From NCBI GenBank assembly GCA_963700045.1, contig CAVOWK010000007.1, positions 62,001 through 126,000 of the forward strand: DNA of 64,000 nucleotides, written 5' to 3'. Positions 1-8,767 of the stretch are shown here, in pieces. A program made the position numbers and the translations under genes. The notes under the pieces were generated by a model. The model made no database searches, was not told the origin of the DNA, and was given only the letters and a program-made list of their open reading frames with translations. This stretch comes from RPQJ01 sp963700045 (lineage in GTDB: Bacteria; Pseudomonadota; Gammaproteobacteria; Steroidobacterales; Steroidobacteraceae). Position 1 is the stretch's first letter. Each line of letters begins with the position of its first letter.

Positions 1-433
1 AGACGTAGATGCCGGAACGATACTGGGTGCCGATGTCGTTGCCCTGGCGCATGCCCTGCGTCGGGTCGTGCGATTCCCAGAACACGCGCAGCAGTTCTTG
101 GTACGAAATTTCCCGCGGGTCGAACACCACGCGCACCACTTCGTTGTGCCCCGTGTAGCCGGTGCAGACTTCCTCGTACGTGGGATGCGGGGTGATGCCA
201 CCCGTGTAACCGACCTGCGTGCTGTGCACGCCGGGTGTGGTCCAGAATCGGCGTTCGGCGCCCCAGAAACAGCCGAGCCCGAACAGCGCGAGTTGCATGC
301 CCGGAGGAAACGGCGCCTCGAGCCGATTGCCGTTCACGAAGTGGCTCGCAGGCACGGACAGTGGCTGCGTACGACCTGGCAGCGCCTCGTCGGTCGTCGG
401 CAGGTCGAGCTTCTTCTTGCGGGTTGCAAACAT
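1..433 (-). CDS. msrA: Peptide methionine sulfoxide reductase MsrA, 3' end cut by window edge
   Basis: MsrA reduces methionine-S-sulfoxide in oxidised proteins using thioredoxin-derived electrons. Reading leftward from the ATG at 431-433, the protein has a short polar leader and then, near residue 55, the signature GCFWGAER, which contains the catalytic cysteine of the family. The frame then stays open to base 1, so about 144 residues are visible and the C-terminus, including any resolving cysteine, lies outside the window. marC ends 3 bp upstream, so the two are probably cotranscribed. The signature is essentially diagnostic. The absence of a signal peptide suggests a cytoplasmic enzyme. Confidence 0.93.
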   Translation of the reverse strand, partial: MFATRKKKLDLPTTDEALPGRTQPLSVPASHFVNGNRLEAPFPPGMQLALFGLGCFWGAERRFWTTPGVHSTQVGYTGGITPHPTYEEVCTGYTGHNEVVRVVFDPREISYQELLRVFWESHDPTQGMRQGNDIGTQYRSGIYV

Positions 434-435
434 CG

Positions 436-1137
436 TCAGCCCTCCTTGACGGCACGCAGCGCTTCGGCCAGACCCGACCAGAACGCAGGATCCTGCAGGA
501 TCATGGTCGTGCCGTTGATCAGGAACTGCACACCGATCGAGATCATCAGGAAACCGGTCAGCCGCGTCAGCGCGACCATGCCCGTGGCGCCGAGCAGCCG
601 GTTGACGCGCTCGGCACCGCGCAGCACGAACCAGCTGAGCAGCGCCGTCAGGAAGATCGCCGTGAGCACGCCCATGAAATCGACGATGCTCAGGTAGCCT
701 TTCCTGGCCGCGGCCTGCGACGAAAGACTCATCACGACGGCAAACGTTCCAGGACCGCTCAGGCCCGGCATGGCGAGCGGAGTGAAGGCGATGTCGTAGC
801 TCTCGCCGGCCGCCTTGGTCATCGCTTCCTTGTCCGAAATCGGGTTCGGGAACAGCATCTGGAAACCCAGGAACGCGACGATCAAGCCGCCGGCGATACG
901 CATGCCGGGCAGCGAGATGCCGAAGAAGTTCATGATCAGGCCGCCCGCCACGAGGAAGCCCGACATCAGGAAGAAGGTATAGACGCAGGCGCGGCGAATC
1001 TGGCGCAGGCGCTCCTGCTCGGGCAGGTGCCCGGAGGCGGACATTACGAGCGGAACGGCGCCGAACGGGTTCACGATCGGCAGGATCGCGAGCAACGCCG
1101 CCAGCAGCGAGCTGAAATAGAGACCGAGCCAGTTCAT
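436..1137 (-). CDS. MarC family integral membrane protein
   Basis: This is a 233-residue, very hydrophobic protein with about six predicted transmembrane segments. The N-terminal region has the family-typical sequence around NPFGAVPL (residues ~23-30), followed by a charged cytoplasmic stretch and further membrane helices. It belongs to the MarC/UPF0056 family. The name comes from a position next to the E. coli mar locus, but no transport or resistance function is established. Its length matches the family. It lies directly upstream of msrA in the same orientation. The family is secure and the function unknown. Confidence 0.9.
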   Translation of the reverse strand: MNWLGLYFSSLLAALLAILPIVNPFGAVPLVMSASGHLPEQERLRQIRRACVYTFFLMSGFLVAGGLIMNFFGISLPGMRIAGGLIVAFLGFQMLFPNPISDKEAMTKAAGESYDIAFTPLAMPGLSGPGTFAVVMSLSSQAAARKGYLSIVDFMGVLTAIFLTALLSWFVLRGAERVNRLLGATGMVALTRLTGFLMISIGVQFLINGTTMILQDPAFWSGLAEALRAVKEG

Positions 1138-1178
1138 CCGCGTACTTTAACCGGCGGCTAGAATGCCTGCATGACACC

Positions 1179-1796
1179 GTGCGGCCCGACCCCGTGAACA
1201 GCTCCCGCAGCACACCGCGCGTGCGCCTGATGGCAATCGCCGTCATCGTCTGCATCGTAATGGTCGCCCTGACCGAGCGCCCGACGTTTACGGGATTCGC
1301 AAACGGCCTGGTGGGGTTCCTGGGGTTCGTGCTGGTCGCTGTCGCGGCCCTGGGCCGCTTCTGGACCTCGCTGTTCATCGCCGGCCGCAAGGACGCGGCG
1401 CTGGTCCAGGTCGGACCGTACGCCGCGTGCCGGCACCCGCTCTACCTGCTGTCGTTGATCGGCATGATCGGCCTCGGCCTCGCCACGCGCAGCGTCGTGC
1501 TGCTGCTGGCGCTGGTGGGCATCGCTGCCCTGCTGCACGCCGGGGCCATGAGGGCCGAGGACGCGCTGCTCGAGAGTACGCATGGCGCAGCAGCGCGTCG
1601 CTATCGGGAACAGGTTCCGGCGCTGATTCCGGACTGGTCACGCTATTCGGTTCCGGAGTTGCTGGAGATCCAGCCGCGCGTGGTCTGGAAAGCCGTGCTC
1701 GACGCCGGCAGCCTGCTGCTGGCACTGGCGCTGGTGCAAGCCGCGCACCTGCTGCAACACGCTGGAGCCATCACCCCATGGTGGCGCTTGCCGTGA
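1179..1796 (+). CDS. Isoprenylcysteine carboxyl methyltransferase-like membrane protein
   Basis: This is a 205-residue membrane protein. Residues ~85-125 contain GPYAACRHPLYLLSL and a long hydrophobic stretch, then an acidic-basic region around EDALLE and a YREQVPALIP-like tail. That order is characteristic of the ICMT/PEMT-like methyltransferase superfamily, in which the R-HP-Y motif helps bind S-adenosylmethionine at the membrane surface. The substrate cannot be told from sequence; bacterial members act on lipids or are uncharacterised. A GTG at 1179 gives the longest product, and an ATG at 1228 is an alternative. Its 3' end overlaps the next gene by 19 bp, which implies translational coupling. 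Confidence 0.8.
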   Translation: MRPDPVNSSRSTPRVRLMAIAVIVCIVMVALTERPTFTGFANGLVGFLGFVLVAVAALGRFWTSLFIAGRKDAALVQVGPYAACRHPLYLLSLIGMIGLGLATRSVVLLLALVGIAALLHAGAMRAEDALLESTHGAAARRYREQVPALIPDWSRYSVPELLEIQPRVVWKAVLDAGSLLLALALVQAAHLLQHAGAITPWWRLP

Positions 1797-2467
1797 GCGA
1801 TCCCACGTCGCGCACCGTGCTCAAGCGTGACCTGTTGGGTTCCGTCTGTCGTATCGACGTGCCTGCGCAGGGCTCCCAGCCGGGCTCTGCCTGCATCGAG
1901 CGCGACACCCGCGACGCGCGCTGGTGGCTGCGGCTCGCGGCGCGACGACTCGCAACCCGCGAAGCGCGCGCACTCGCGGCGCTGCAGCAGGTACCGGGCA
2001 TTCCGCGACTGCTGCAGTGGGACGGCCACCGCCTGCGGCGCACATGGCTCGACGGCCAGCCGATGCAGCGAAGCCAGCCACGCGACCCCAGGTATTACCG
2101 CGAGGCGCTGCGCCTGATCCGGCGCCTGCACGCGGCAGGTGTCGTGCACAACGACCTGGCCAAGGAGCCCAACTGGCTCGTCGCACCCGACGGCTCGCCG
2201 GCCGTCGTGGATTTTCAGCTCGCGATGCGCCCGCGCTATCGCGGCTGGCGCTTCCGCGTACTCGCCTACGACGACTTGCGGCACCTGTTGAAGCACAAGC
2301 GCACGTATTGCCCGGAGCGACTCACGGCACGGCAACGCGCCATCCTCGCGCGCCGCTCCTGGCCGGCCGCGCTCTGGATGCGCACGGGCAAACCTGCCTA
2401 TCGGTGGGTAACGCGGGGATTGCTGGGCTGGTCCGACCGCGAAGGGGCCGGCGACCGCGGGCACTGA
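1778..2467 (+). CDS. Small RIO/lipopolysaccharide-kinase-like phosphotransferase
   Basis: This 229-residue protein resembles compact atypical kinases (RIO1, Kdo/WaaP, small bacterial Ser/Thr-kinase-like). The catalytic loop reads HNDLAKEPN (residues ~124-132), carrying the catalytic Asp and the metal-binding Asn. VVDFQLA follows about 12 residues later as the DFG equivalent. The N-lobe is short, with a candidate ATP-contacting segment near EARALAAL. The ATG at 1778 lies inside the methyltransferase gene; the frame is open further upstream, but the sequence becomes kinase-like only after this start. Pairing with a membrane methyltransferase suggests a lipid or envelope-glycan role, which is inference. 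Confidence 0.75.
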   Translation: MVALAVSDPTSRTVLKRDLLGSVCRIDVPAQGSQPGSACIERDTRDARWWLRLAARRLATREARALAALQQVPGIPRLLQWDGHRLRRTWLDGQPMQRSQPRDPRYYREALRLIRRLHAAGVVHNDLAKEPNWLVAPDGSPAVVDFQLAMRPRYRGWRFRVLAYDDLRHLLKHKRTYCPERLTARQRAILARRSWPAALWMRTGKPAYRWVTRGLLGWSDREGAGDRGH

Positions 2468-2494
2468 GCGGCCGCGACGGCCCTGGGACGATGT

Positions 2495-2737
2495 TCAGGG
2501 GTCGACTTTCTCGAAATCGAGCGTGGGTTTGTCACCCGGACGGAAATAGACATAGCGGCCACTCATCCGCACCAGCGCGGCATCGCGCTCGGCGCGGCTC
2601 GCGAACCAGTGTTCCGCCTGCCAGTCATCGCCCACGAGGTGACGGAACGGGTCATTGCGGCGCGCGCGGACGCGCAGTCCATAGGGACGTGACGCAGGCA
2701 GCGGCTGCCGCAGGTTCTGTTCGTTGGCGATGGCCAT
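2495..2737 (-). CDS. Small conserved hypothetical protein (80 aa)
   Basis: This short soluble protein begins at the ATG at 2735-2737. It has no signal peptide or membrane helix. It is Arg-rich in the middle and has an aromatic, ordered-looking C-terminal half with WQAEHWFAS and GRYVYFRPGD. The composition is that of a small folded protein, and I recall similar orphans in proteobacteria, but I cannot name a family. An AGAGCC-like stretch precedes the start. It is convergent with the upstream kinase-like gene, with 27 bp between stops, and lies 57 bp from the end of the patatin-barrel gene on the same strand. Confidence 0.6.
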   Translation of the reverse strand: MAIANEQNLRQPLPASRPYGLRVRARRNDPFRHLVGDDWQAEHWFASRAERDAALVRMSGRYVYFRPGDKPTLDFEKVDP

Positions 2738-2795
2738 GGGGGCTCTCCGGGAAGGCCTGCATTTTAGCCTTTCCGGACGCGCCCTGCCGGGTGGC

Positions 2796-4091
2796 TCAGA
2801 ACGTCTTGCCGAGGTAGAGGTAAAAGGCCCGTTCTCCGCCACTCGCGAGGCCCGCAGCCAGGTAGACCGGGCCGAACGGGCTCTCGGCGCCGAGGAACAG
2901 GCTGCCGCCCGTTTCGAGGTTGCCGAAGTCGACGTCGTCGCGGGTCGCCCACACATTGCCGGCTTCCACCGAGAAGCCGACGTAGGCCGGGAACTCGAAG
3001 AAGCCCGTGCCTCCCCGGCTGATACGGCGGTACAGGATGGCGCGCGCGATGCCGTACTGGGTGCCCACCCTGGCGTCGGACGCGAGCCCGGAGATGTCGA
3101 ACAGTCCGCCGAGCGTGAAGAGCTCTTGCGGCGAGACGACCTGGTCGTCGAGGGCCGAGCCGCCGTCCATCGACCACACCAGGCTGTAGCGGCCGCGACT
3201 TCGCGCCAGTTGCCACGATGCGCGGACGATGTCCGCATCGCGCGTGGCGCCGAGCGATTCGCGGTCTGCGAGCCAGCTCGCCCGGAAGGCCTGGCCCTGC
3301 TTCGGGAAATAACCGCTGTCGAGCCGGTCGTAACCGAAGTTCACAAACGCGCCGCCGAGGTCGAACTCGGCTGTCGGCAGGCCGGGATCGCCGACCAGCA
3401 CGTGGCTGCTGCCATCGCCGCGCCGCAGGCCAACCCGTACTTCGCCCCAGTTCGACAGCTCCGCGCCCACTGCCAGCGACACCTCGGTGTCGCGAGTGCG
3501 ATAACGCGCGAGCCGCTGTCCTTCGTCGCTGACGATCTGCAGCGTGACCTGCTCGTAACGGAATGCTGGCGCGATGAAATAAGGCCGCCGCAGCGACAGC
3601 GGCTGGTAGAACTCGGTCCGCAGCGTCGGCTCCTCGCCGATCTGGCCGTCGATGACCCATTCGGCATCGAGCGCATTGAGGCGCGTCATGCGCAGCTGCG
3701 CCGCTGCATTTGCCGTGGCGCCGCCTTCGAAATCATTTTCCACGCCCACGCCGAGCCGCAGGAACGTCGGGCCCCAGGACTTGCGGCGCAGGTCGATTTC
3801 CAGACCGCGCGCGCCCGCATCGTTGCGGACGATGCGGTAATCGACCGATTCGAAATCGTCGAGGCGATACTGCGAGGCAAGGCGTTGCTGCAATTCGGGA
3901 CGGTCGAGTGGCTGGCCGGCCAGGTCGCCGAAGACGGCCTCGACCCGCTTCGCCTCGCCTTGTGACGTCTCACCTGGACGCACGAACGCCACCTGCACGA
4001 CGGGCTCCGTCGTGCGTGCCCGCTGCGCGACGTAGCGCTCGTAGTCAGCGGCGGGCAATGGCAAGCGCGGCGAGTGCCGAGGCCTGCGCAT
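2796..4091 (-). CDS. BamA/TamA-like outer-membrane barrel half of a patatin phospholipase (frameshifted)
   Basis: This is the C-terminal part of a patatin-barrel phospholipase. After a short out-of-frame start, residues from about 11 (LPAADYERYV) read as the continuation of the patatin domain. A POTRA-like region follows (~30-130: DLAGQPLDRPELQQRL, then DYRIV). The last 300 residues are alternating aromatic/polar strands ending in YLYLGKTF, a terminal Phe typical of outer-membrane barrels. The upstream reading frame stops at 4045. Skipping one base in the minus-strand sequence near 4055-4066 joins the two halves into about 775 residues, the usual length for surface-antigen-fused patatins. I treat it as one gene broken by an indel. 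Confidence 0.88.
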   Translation of the reverse strand: MRRPRHSPRLPLPAADYERYVAQRARTTEPVVQVAFVRPGETSQGEAKRVEAVFGDLAGQPLDRPELQQRLASQYRLDDFESVDYRIVRNDAGARGLEIDLRRKSWGPTFLRLGVGVENDFEGGATANAAAQLRMTRLNALDAEWVIDGQIGEEPTLRTEFYQPLSLRRPYFIAPAFRYEQVTLQIVSDEGQRLARYRTRDTEVSLAVGAELSNWGEVRVGLRRGDGSSHVLVGDPGLPTAEFDLGGAFVNFGYDRLDSGYFPKQGQAFRASWLADRESLGATRDADIVRASWQLARSRGRYSLVWSMDGGSALDDQVVSPQELFTLGGLFDISGLASDARVGTQYGIARAILYRRISRGGTGFFEFPAYVGFSVEAGNVWATRDDVDFGNLETGGSLFLGAESPFGPVYLAAGLASGGERAFYLYLGKTF

Positions 4092-5124
4092 GAGCCGCGA
4101 TCCTCCCCTGCTCCATCACCTGCGGCATGCGGCCGAACTCGATCGCGGTCATCGCGCCGAGGTCGGGTTCGATCAGCACGTCGCCCGGTTGCAGGTGCCG
4201 CTTCGATTCGAGCGTGCCGCGCCGGACCATGATGCCGACCATCTGGTTCGTGATGTCGAAAGCCGAACCCAGTCCGTCCCGCTTCGCCAGCGGAAAACTG
4301 ACGTCGACGACGATGAGTCGGTCAACGCCCATGCTCTGCGCGAGTTCGACCGGCAGGTTGTCGACGAGGCCGCCATCCACCAGCAGCCGGCCGTTCATCT
4401 CGACCGGCGCAAGGACGCCCGGGGCCGACATGCTCGCGCGCAGGACGGTCACCAGGTCGCCCTGGCCCATGACCACGGGTTCGCCCGTCTCGAGGTCGGT
4501 CGCGAGGGCGCGGAAACGCGTCGGCAGCCGGTCGAAATCCTGCACATCGGCGACACGGGCCGTCGAATCACGCAGCACCTGCGTGATCTTGTGACCCTGC
4601 ACCAGGCCCAGCGGCAGCACGACGCCATCGCTCGCGTTCACACCAAGCGCACCCTTCGCGAGGATGTTGCGATCGTCCTGCTTGCGGCGATAGGCACGCT
4701 CGCGCCGCGGTGCGCGGTCACGGATCATCTCCTGCCAGTCGAGTTCGCGGAACACGCGCTCGATTTCATCGCCACTCAGCCCCGCGGCATACAACCCGCC
4801 CACGACGGCGCCCATGCTCGTGCCGGCGATCGCATCGATCGGGATGTGCATTTCCTCGAGCTTACGGATCACGCCGACGTGCGCGGCGCCGCGTGCACCG
4901 CCACCGCTCAACACCAACCCGATACGGGGCCGCGCGGGCTCGGCTGCAACCTGTACCGGTGCGCCTTGTACGCTGCCCTCCGCCGCAACCGCCTGCGCGG
5001 ACAGGCCAGGTGCCATGCCGGCGATGCCGACGCAGGCCAGCAGCGCGCGCCGCGACCACGCCAGACGGGATGGAGATTGCAGTCGGTGGGCGCGCAAGCG
5101 GCGGGGCACGAATGGGATTCGCAT
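4045..5124 (-). CDS. Patatin-like phospholipase domain (N-terminal half of the patatin-barrel protein)
   Basis: This exported serine esterase/phospholipase half begins at the ATG at 5122-5124, giving a basic N-terminus and a hydrophobic signal segment (RALLACVGIAGMAPGLSA). The catalytic features are the glycine-rich oxyanion element GLVLSGGGARG (~residues 65-75), the nucleophile elbow GTSMG (~97-101) and the catalytic Asp in DGGLVDN (~245-251). The frame terminates at 4045 in the middle of the sequence linking to the barrel, so the break is a frameshift rather than a natural end. PlpD-type proteins of Pseudomonas have the same order of patatin, POTRA and barrel. The gene is divergent from the TonB receptor, with 113 bp between starts. 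Confidence 0.9.
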   Translation of the reverse strand: MRIPFVPRRLRAHRLQSPSRLAWSRRALLACVGIAGMAPGLSAQAVAAEGSVQGAPVQVAAEPARPRIGLVLSGGGARGAAHVGVIRKLEEMHIPIDAIAGTSMGAVVGGLYAAGLSGDEIERVFRELDWQEMIRDRAPRRERAYRRKQDDRNILAKGALGVNASDGVVLPLGLVQGHKITQVLRDSTARVADVQDFDRLPTRFRALATDLETGEPVVMGQGDLVTVLRASMSAPGVLAPVEMNGRLLVDGGLVDNLPVELAQSMGVDRLIVVDVSFPLAKRDGLGSAFDITNQMVGIMVRRGTLESKRHLQPGDVLIEPDLGAMTAIEFGRMPQVMEQGRIAAHAQASALAALAIARR

Positions 5125-5237
5125 TGCCAGCTCCAGAAGGTGCGGCGATGGTAGCAAACGTCGACTCCACTCCCGCGCCCGGTCGGTGATAATGGCCGGC
5201 GACACTGCATCCCGCGCCACTGCTGAATCCCACTTCC
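5125..5237. promoter_or_regulatory. Divergent promoter region between the patatin gene and the TonB receptor
   Basis: This 113-bp gap must hold both divergent promoters. GGTGATAATGG near 5185-5195 contains a GATAAT that could serve as a -10 for the receptor gene on the plus strand. No convincing -35 is spaced from it, and there is no strong Shine-Dalgarno before the receptor ATG. I see no Fur-like palindrome and no room for a cobalamin riboswitch, so the receptor's regulation is open. Confidence 0.3.
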
Positions 5238-7340
5238 ATGACTTTGCTGAACCTTCACACGGCACGCGGCCTGGCGTGCCTCATCGCTGGCGCGGGCATC
5301 ACCGCGGCCGCAACTGCGCGGGCAGCGTCTCCCGCGCTCGAAGAAATCGTCGTGACCGCGCAACGGCAACCCGTGGCCACGCTGGCAACGCCGCTCAGCA
5401 TCGGTCGCGTCGACCGGGACGCCATCGACCTGCTTGGCGCCACGCACAGTTCGGAGGTGCTCAACCGCGTGCCGGGCGTGATGGTGCAGCGTGGCAGTGG
5501 CCAGGAGAGCCTCACGGCGATCCGCTCACCCGTGTTGACTGGCGCGGGCTCGTGCGGCGCGTTCCTGTTCCTGGAAAACGGCGTGCCGATTCGCCCCGTG
5601 GGCTTCTGCAACGTCAACGAGATGCTCGAGATCAACACCGAGCAGGCCGATGCAATCGAAATCCTGCGCGGCACCGGTACGGCTCTCTATGGCTCGAATT
5701 CCGTGCACGGCACGATCAACGTGCTGCAGGACGCACCGCCTGAACTGCCGCGCTGGCAGCTGGGACTCGGCTTCGGTCCTGACCAGTACGCGCGCGGCAG
5801 CCTGGTCGCTTCGCACCAGGGCGGGACCACTGGTCTTGGCATCAAGGCGCTGTATACACACGACGGCGGCTGGCGTGACGAGTCCGGTTTCGATGAGGGC
5901 AAGCTCAACGCCACGCTCACGACCGGTGCGGGCGGCAGCATTCCCTCGCGGTTCGATCTCGCGGCGACGAAGCTCGAACAGGAGACGGCTGGATTCATCC
6001 TGGGCAAGAACGCCTACCGCGACCCGGATCTGAGCCAGCAGAACCTGAACCCGGAGGCCTATCGCAACGCCAACGCCGTGCGGCTCACGGGACTGGTGCA
6101 GCCGCAGACGTCCCTGCCCGGGCAACTGGAACTGCGGCCGTACCTCCGCACTTCGCGCATGGACTTCCTGCAGCACTTCCTGCTCGGCCAGCCGGTCGAA
6201 CGCAACGGCCAGGAGAGTGCGGGCGTGATGACGAGCTTCGACTGGGACCTTGGGCGTCGCGTTGGCCTGATCACCGGTCTCGACCTCGAGTGGGCCGATT
6301 CGTTCCTGGTCGAAGACCAGGAGAACCCCACGACGGGCGGCAGTCCCGCGGCCAACGCGATCCGTCCTGTCGGCCTGCACTACGACTACACCGTGACGTC
6401 GAACGTGGCTGGCGCCTATGCCCAGCTCGACTACGCGCTGACAGACTCGCTGCACGCGGGCGCGGGCGTGCGCATCGAATACGTCGACTACCGGTATGAC
6501 AACCGCATGCTGGCCGGCAACACGGACGAGAACGGCGTGCCGTGCCTGCCGGCGGGTTGTCTCTACAGCCGGCCGGCCGATCGCAGCGATTCCTTCACCA
6601 ATGCGGCACCCAAGTTCAGCCTGCGCTGGGACGCGATCACAGGCCTGATGCTGTATGCCAACGCATCGCGCGGGTTCCGTCCGCCGGAGATGACCGAACT
6701 CTACCGGTTGCAGCGCAACCAGTCGGTCGCCGAGCTCGATTCCGAGCAGGTGGACGCTTATGAAATCGGCCTGAAGTTCGCAGGTGGCGACTGGCGCGGC
6801 GAGCTCGCCGGTTTCGACATGCGCAAGGACAACGTCATCCTGCGCGATTCCAGCGGCTTCAACGTCAGCAATGGCCGCACGTCGCACGAGGGTGTCGAGT
6901 ACTCGCTGACGTGGCAGGCGCTCGATTCGCTCGCGGCCACGGTCGGAGGCACCTGCGCACGGCACCGCTACGAATTTTCGCGCGCCATCGAAGGCGGCGA
7001 AACGATCACGGCCGGCAACGACATCGACACGGCTCCGCGCAACCTGCTGCGCGCCGCGCTCAACTATGCGCCGATACCTGGCGTGGTGGCCGAAGCGGAG
7101 TGGCTGGTGGTGGGCGATTACTACCTCGACGCCGCCAATGCCCACCGCTACACCGGCCACGAACTGCTGAACCTGCGGGCCCGCTGGGAGTTCCTGCCGC
7201 GGTGGTCGCTGGCCCTGCGCGTCAACAATGCGCTCGATCGCGCGTATGCAGACCGCGCCGACTTTGCGTTCGGCAACTACCGTTACTTTCCGGGACGCCC
7301 GCGTTCGGTGTTCGCGGAGGTGAGCTGGCAGGCGGACTGA
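5238..7340 (+). CDS. TonB-dependent outer-membrane receptor
   Basis: This 700-residue receptor imports a ligand across the outer membrane using TonB energy. A signal peptide (about 30 residues ending ATARAAS) is followed by a TonB box (EEIVVTAQ, ~36-43). The plug domain runs to ~165, with SSEVLNRVPGVMV and ILRGTGTALYGSNSVHGTINV. The rest is the barrel. Two plug cysteines (in GAGSCG and GFCNVN) are close enough to form a disulfide, as in some siderophore and copper receptors. The C-terminus is SWQAD rather than the usual aromatic residue. The neighbouring genes (patatin, cys operon) do not identify the substrate. The family assignment is very secure. Confidence 0.95.
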   Translation: MTLLNLHTARGLACLIAGAGITAAATARAASPALEEIVVTAQRQPVATLATPLSIGRVDRDAIDLLGATHSSEVLNRVPGVMVQRGSGQESLTAIRSPVLTGAGSCGAFLFLENGVPIRPVGFCNVNEMLEINTEQADAIEILRGTGTALYGSNSVHGTINVLQDAPPELPRWQLGLGFGPDQYARGSLVASHQGGTTGLGIKALYTHDGGWRDESGFDEGKLNATLTTGAGGSIPSRFDLAATKLEQETAGFILGKNAYRDPDLSQQNLNPEAYRNANAVRLTGLVQPQTSLPGQLELRPYLRTSRMDFLQHFLLGQPVERNGQESAGVMTSFDWDLGRRVGLITGLDLEWADSFLVEDQENPTTGGSPAANAIRPVGLHYDYTVTSNVAGAYAQLDYALTDSLHAGAGVRIEYVDYRYDNRMLAGNTDENGVPCLPAGCLYSRPADRSDSFTNAAPKFSLRWDAITGLMLYANASRGFRPPEMTELYRLQRNQSVAELDSEQVDAYEIGLKFAGGDWRGELAGFDMRKDNVILRDSSGFNVSNGRTSHEGVEYSLTWQALDSLAATVGGTCARHRYEFSRAIEGGETITAGNDIDTAPRNLLRAALNYAPIPGVVAEAEWLVVGDYYLDAANAHRYTGHELLNLRARWEFLPRWSLALRVNNALDRAYADRADFAFGNYRYFPGRPRSVFAEVSWQAD

Positions 7341-7359
7341 CCTTCGCCGCGGGCTGTCG

Positions 7360-8766
7360 TCAGGCCACGGCTCGAAGTGCGCGCCAGGCAATGGGCGCCG
7401 ACCCGAACCAGTGCAGCCTTGCGGCCAGCGCGGCTACTTCGCCAACGATGACGAGGGCAGGCGACTTCACGGCGGCAGCGCGCCCGGCATCCTCGAGTTC
7501 AGCAAGGGTCGCGAGTACCACGCGCTGATTCGGGCGCGAGCCGTTCTCGACGATGGCCACCGGCGTCGATGGCGCCCGGCCGTGCTGCACCAGCTGGTCG
7601 CGGATCGTGCCGAGACCCGCCACGCCCATGTAGAGCGCAAGTGTCTGCCGTTCGCGGGCCAGCGTGGCCCAATCGAGACCTGCCATCGAGTCGCCGCTGT
7701 GCGCCGTCACGAACCGCACGGACTGCGCATGCTCGCGATGCGTGAGCGGGATTCCGGCATAAGCGCCACAGGCAATGGCTGCCGTGATGCCCGGCACGAC
7801 CTCGAACGGAATGCCATGCCGTTCGAGAAATTCCAGCTCTTCACCGCCGCGGCCGAAGATGAACGGATCGCCGCCCTTCAACCGCACGACACGCCGGCCG
7901 AGCCGCGCCTGCTCCAGCAGCAGCTCGTTGATGCGCCCCTGCGAGACGGAGTGACCACCGGCCATCTTGCCGACGCAGATGCGGTCCGCATCGCGTCGTG
8001 CGAGGTTCAGCACTTCGTCGGCGACCAGCCGGTCGTGCAGGATCACGTCGGCTTGCTGCAGGGCCCGCAGTGCGTTCAGCGTCAACAGCCCGGCATCGCC
8101 GGGGCCTGCGCCTACCAGCACGACGCTGCCACACCGTGGCGCATCGGCATGCTGCAGGGTGTGTTCGAGTTCGCGCTCAGCCCCCGGCAGATCGTTGTTG
8201 CGCACCAGCGCCGAGACCCGCCCACGCACGACGGTCTCGTAGAAGCGGCGACGCGCATCGACGTCGGGCAAGCCCTTCTTGATGCGCCCGCGCCAGCGTT
8301 GCAGCAGACCAGCCAGCTGGCCAAACGAGCCGTCGATCAGTGACTCGAGCCGCTCGCGCACCAGGCGCGCCAGCACCGGGGCGACGCCGCCGGTCGAAAT
8401 CGCAATGACCAGCGGCGACCGGTCGACGATCGCCGGCACGATGAAGCTGGACAGCTCCGCCACGTCGACGACGTTGACGAGCACGTTGCGTTCGCGTCCA
8501 GCGGCCGCGACCGCTTCGTTCACCGCACGATCGTCGGTCGCTGCGATGGCGAGCACAGCGCCTTCGAAGTGCTGTGGATCGAATCGCTCACGGTGGATTT
8601 CAACTGATGCGCTCTCACCCAGCCATGCCGTGACTTCGGGCGCAACAAGCCGCACCCGCGCACCCGCCTCGAGCAGCAGCCGCACTTTCCGCTCGGCCAC
8701 GGCACCGCCGCCGACGACGAGGACGCGTCGGTCGTGCAGGTCGGCGAAGAGCGGGAAATAGCGCAC
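7360..8766 (-). CDS. cysG: Siroheme synthase CysG (dehydrogenase/ferrochelatase plus uroporphyrinogen-III methyltransferase)
   Basis: This 468-residue bifunctional enzyme makes siroheme, the prosthetic group of the sulfite reductase encoded upstream. The N-terminal third is the NAD-dependent precorrin-2 dehydrogenase/ferrochelatase, with the Rossmann motif VVGGGAVAERK at ~17-27. A dimerisation linker follows. The C-terminal half is SUMT, with VGAGPGDAGLLTL (~218-230) and LKGGDPFIFGRGGEE (~300-314). The length matches E. coli CysG. A GTG start at 8764-8766 lies 1 bp after the cysH stop, so it is the last gene of the cysJIHG operon and is probably translationally coupled. Confidence 0.96.
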   Translation of the reverse strand: MRYFPLFADLHDRRVLVVGGGAVAERKVRLLLEAGARVRLVAPEVTAWLGESASVEIHRERFDPQHFEGAVLAIAATDDRAVNEAVAAAGRERNVLVNVVDVAELSSFIVPAIVDRSPLVIAISTGGVAPVLARLVRERLESLIDGSFGQLAGLLQRWRGRIKKGLPDVDARRRFYETVVRGRVSALVRNNDLPGAERELEHTLQHADAPRCGSVVLVGAGPGDAGLLTLNALRALQQADVILHDRLVADEVLNLARRDADRICVGKMAGGHSVSQGRINELLLEQARLGRRVVRLKGGDPFIFGRGGEELEFLERHGIPFEVVPGITAAIACGAYAGIPLTHREHAQSVRFVTAHSGDSMAGLDWATLARERQTLALYMGVAGLGTIRDQLVQHGRAPSTPVAIVENGSRPNQRVVLATLAELEDAGRAAAVKSPALVIVGEVAALAARLHWFGSAPIAWRALRAVA

Positions 8767-8767
8767 G

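Noticed and set aside
5125..5237. Cobalamin riboswitch before the TonB receptor
   Set aside because: The gap is only 113 bp and lacks the B12-box core.
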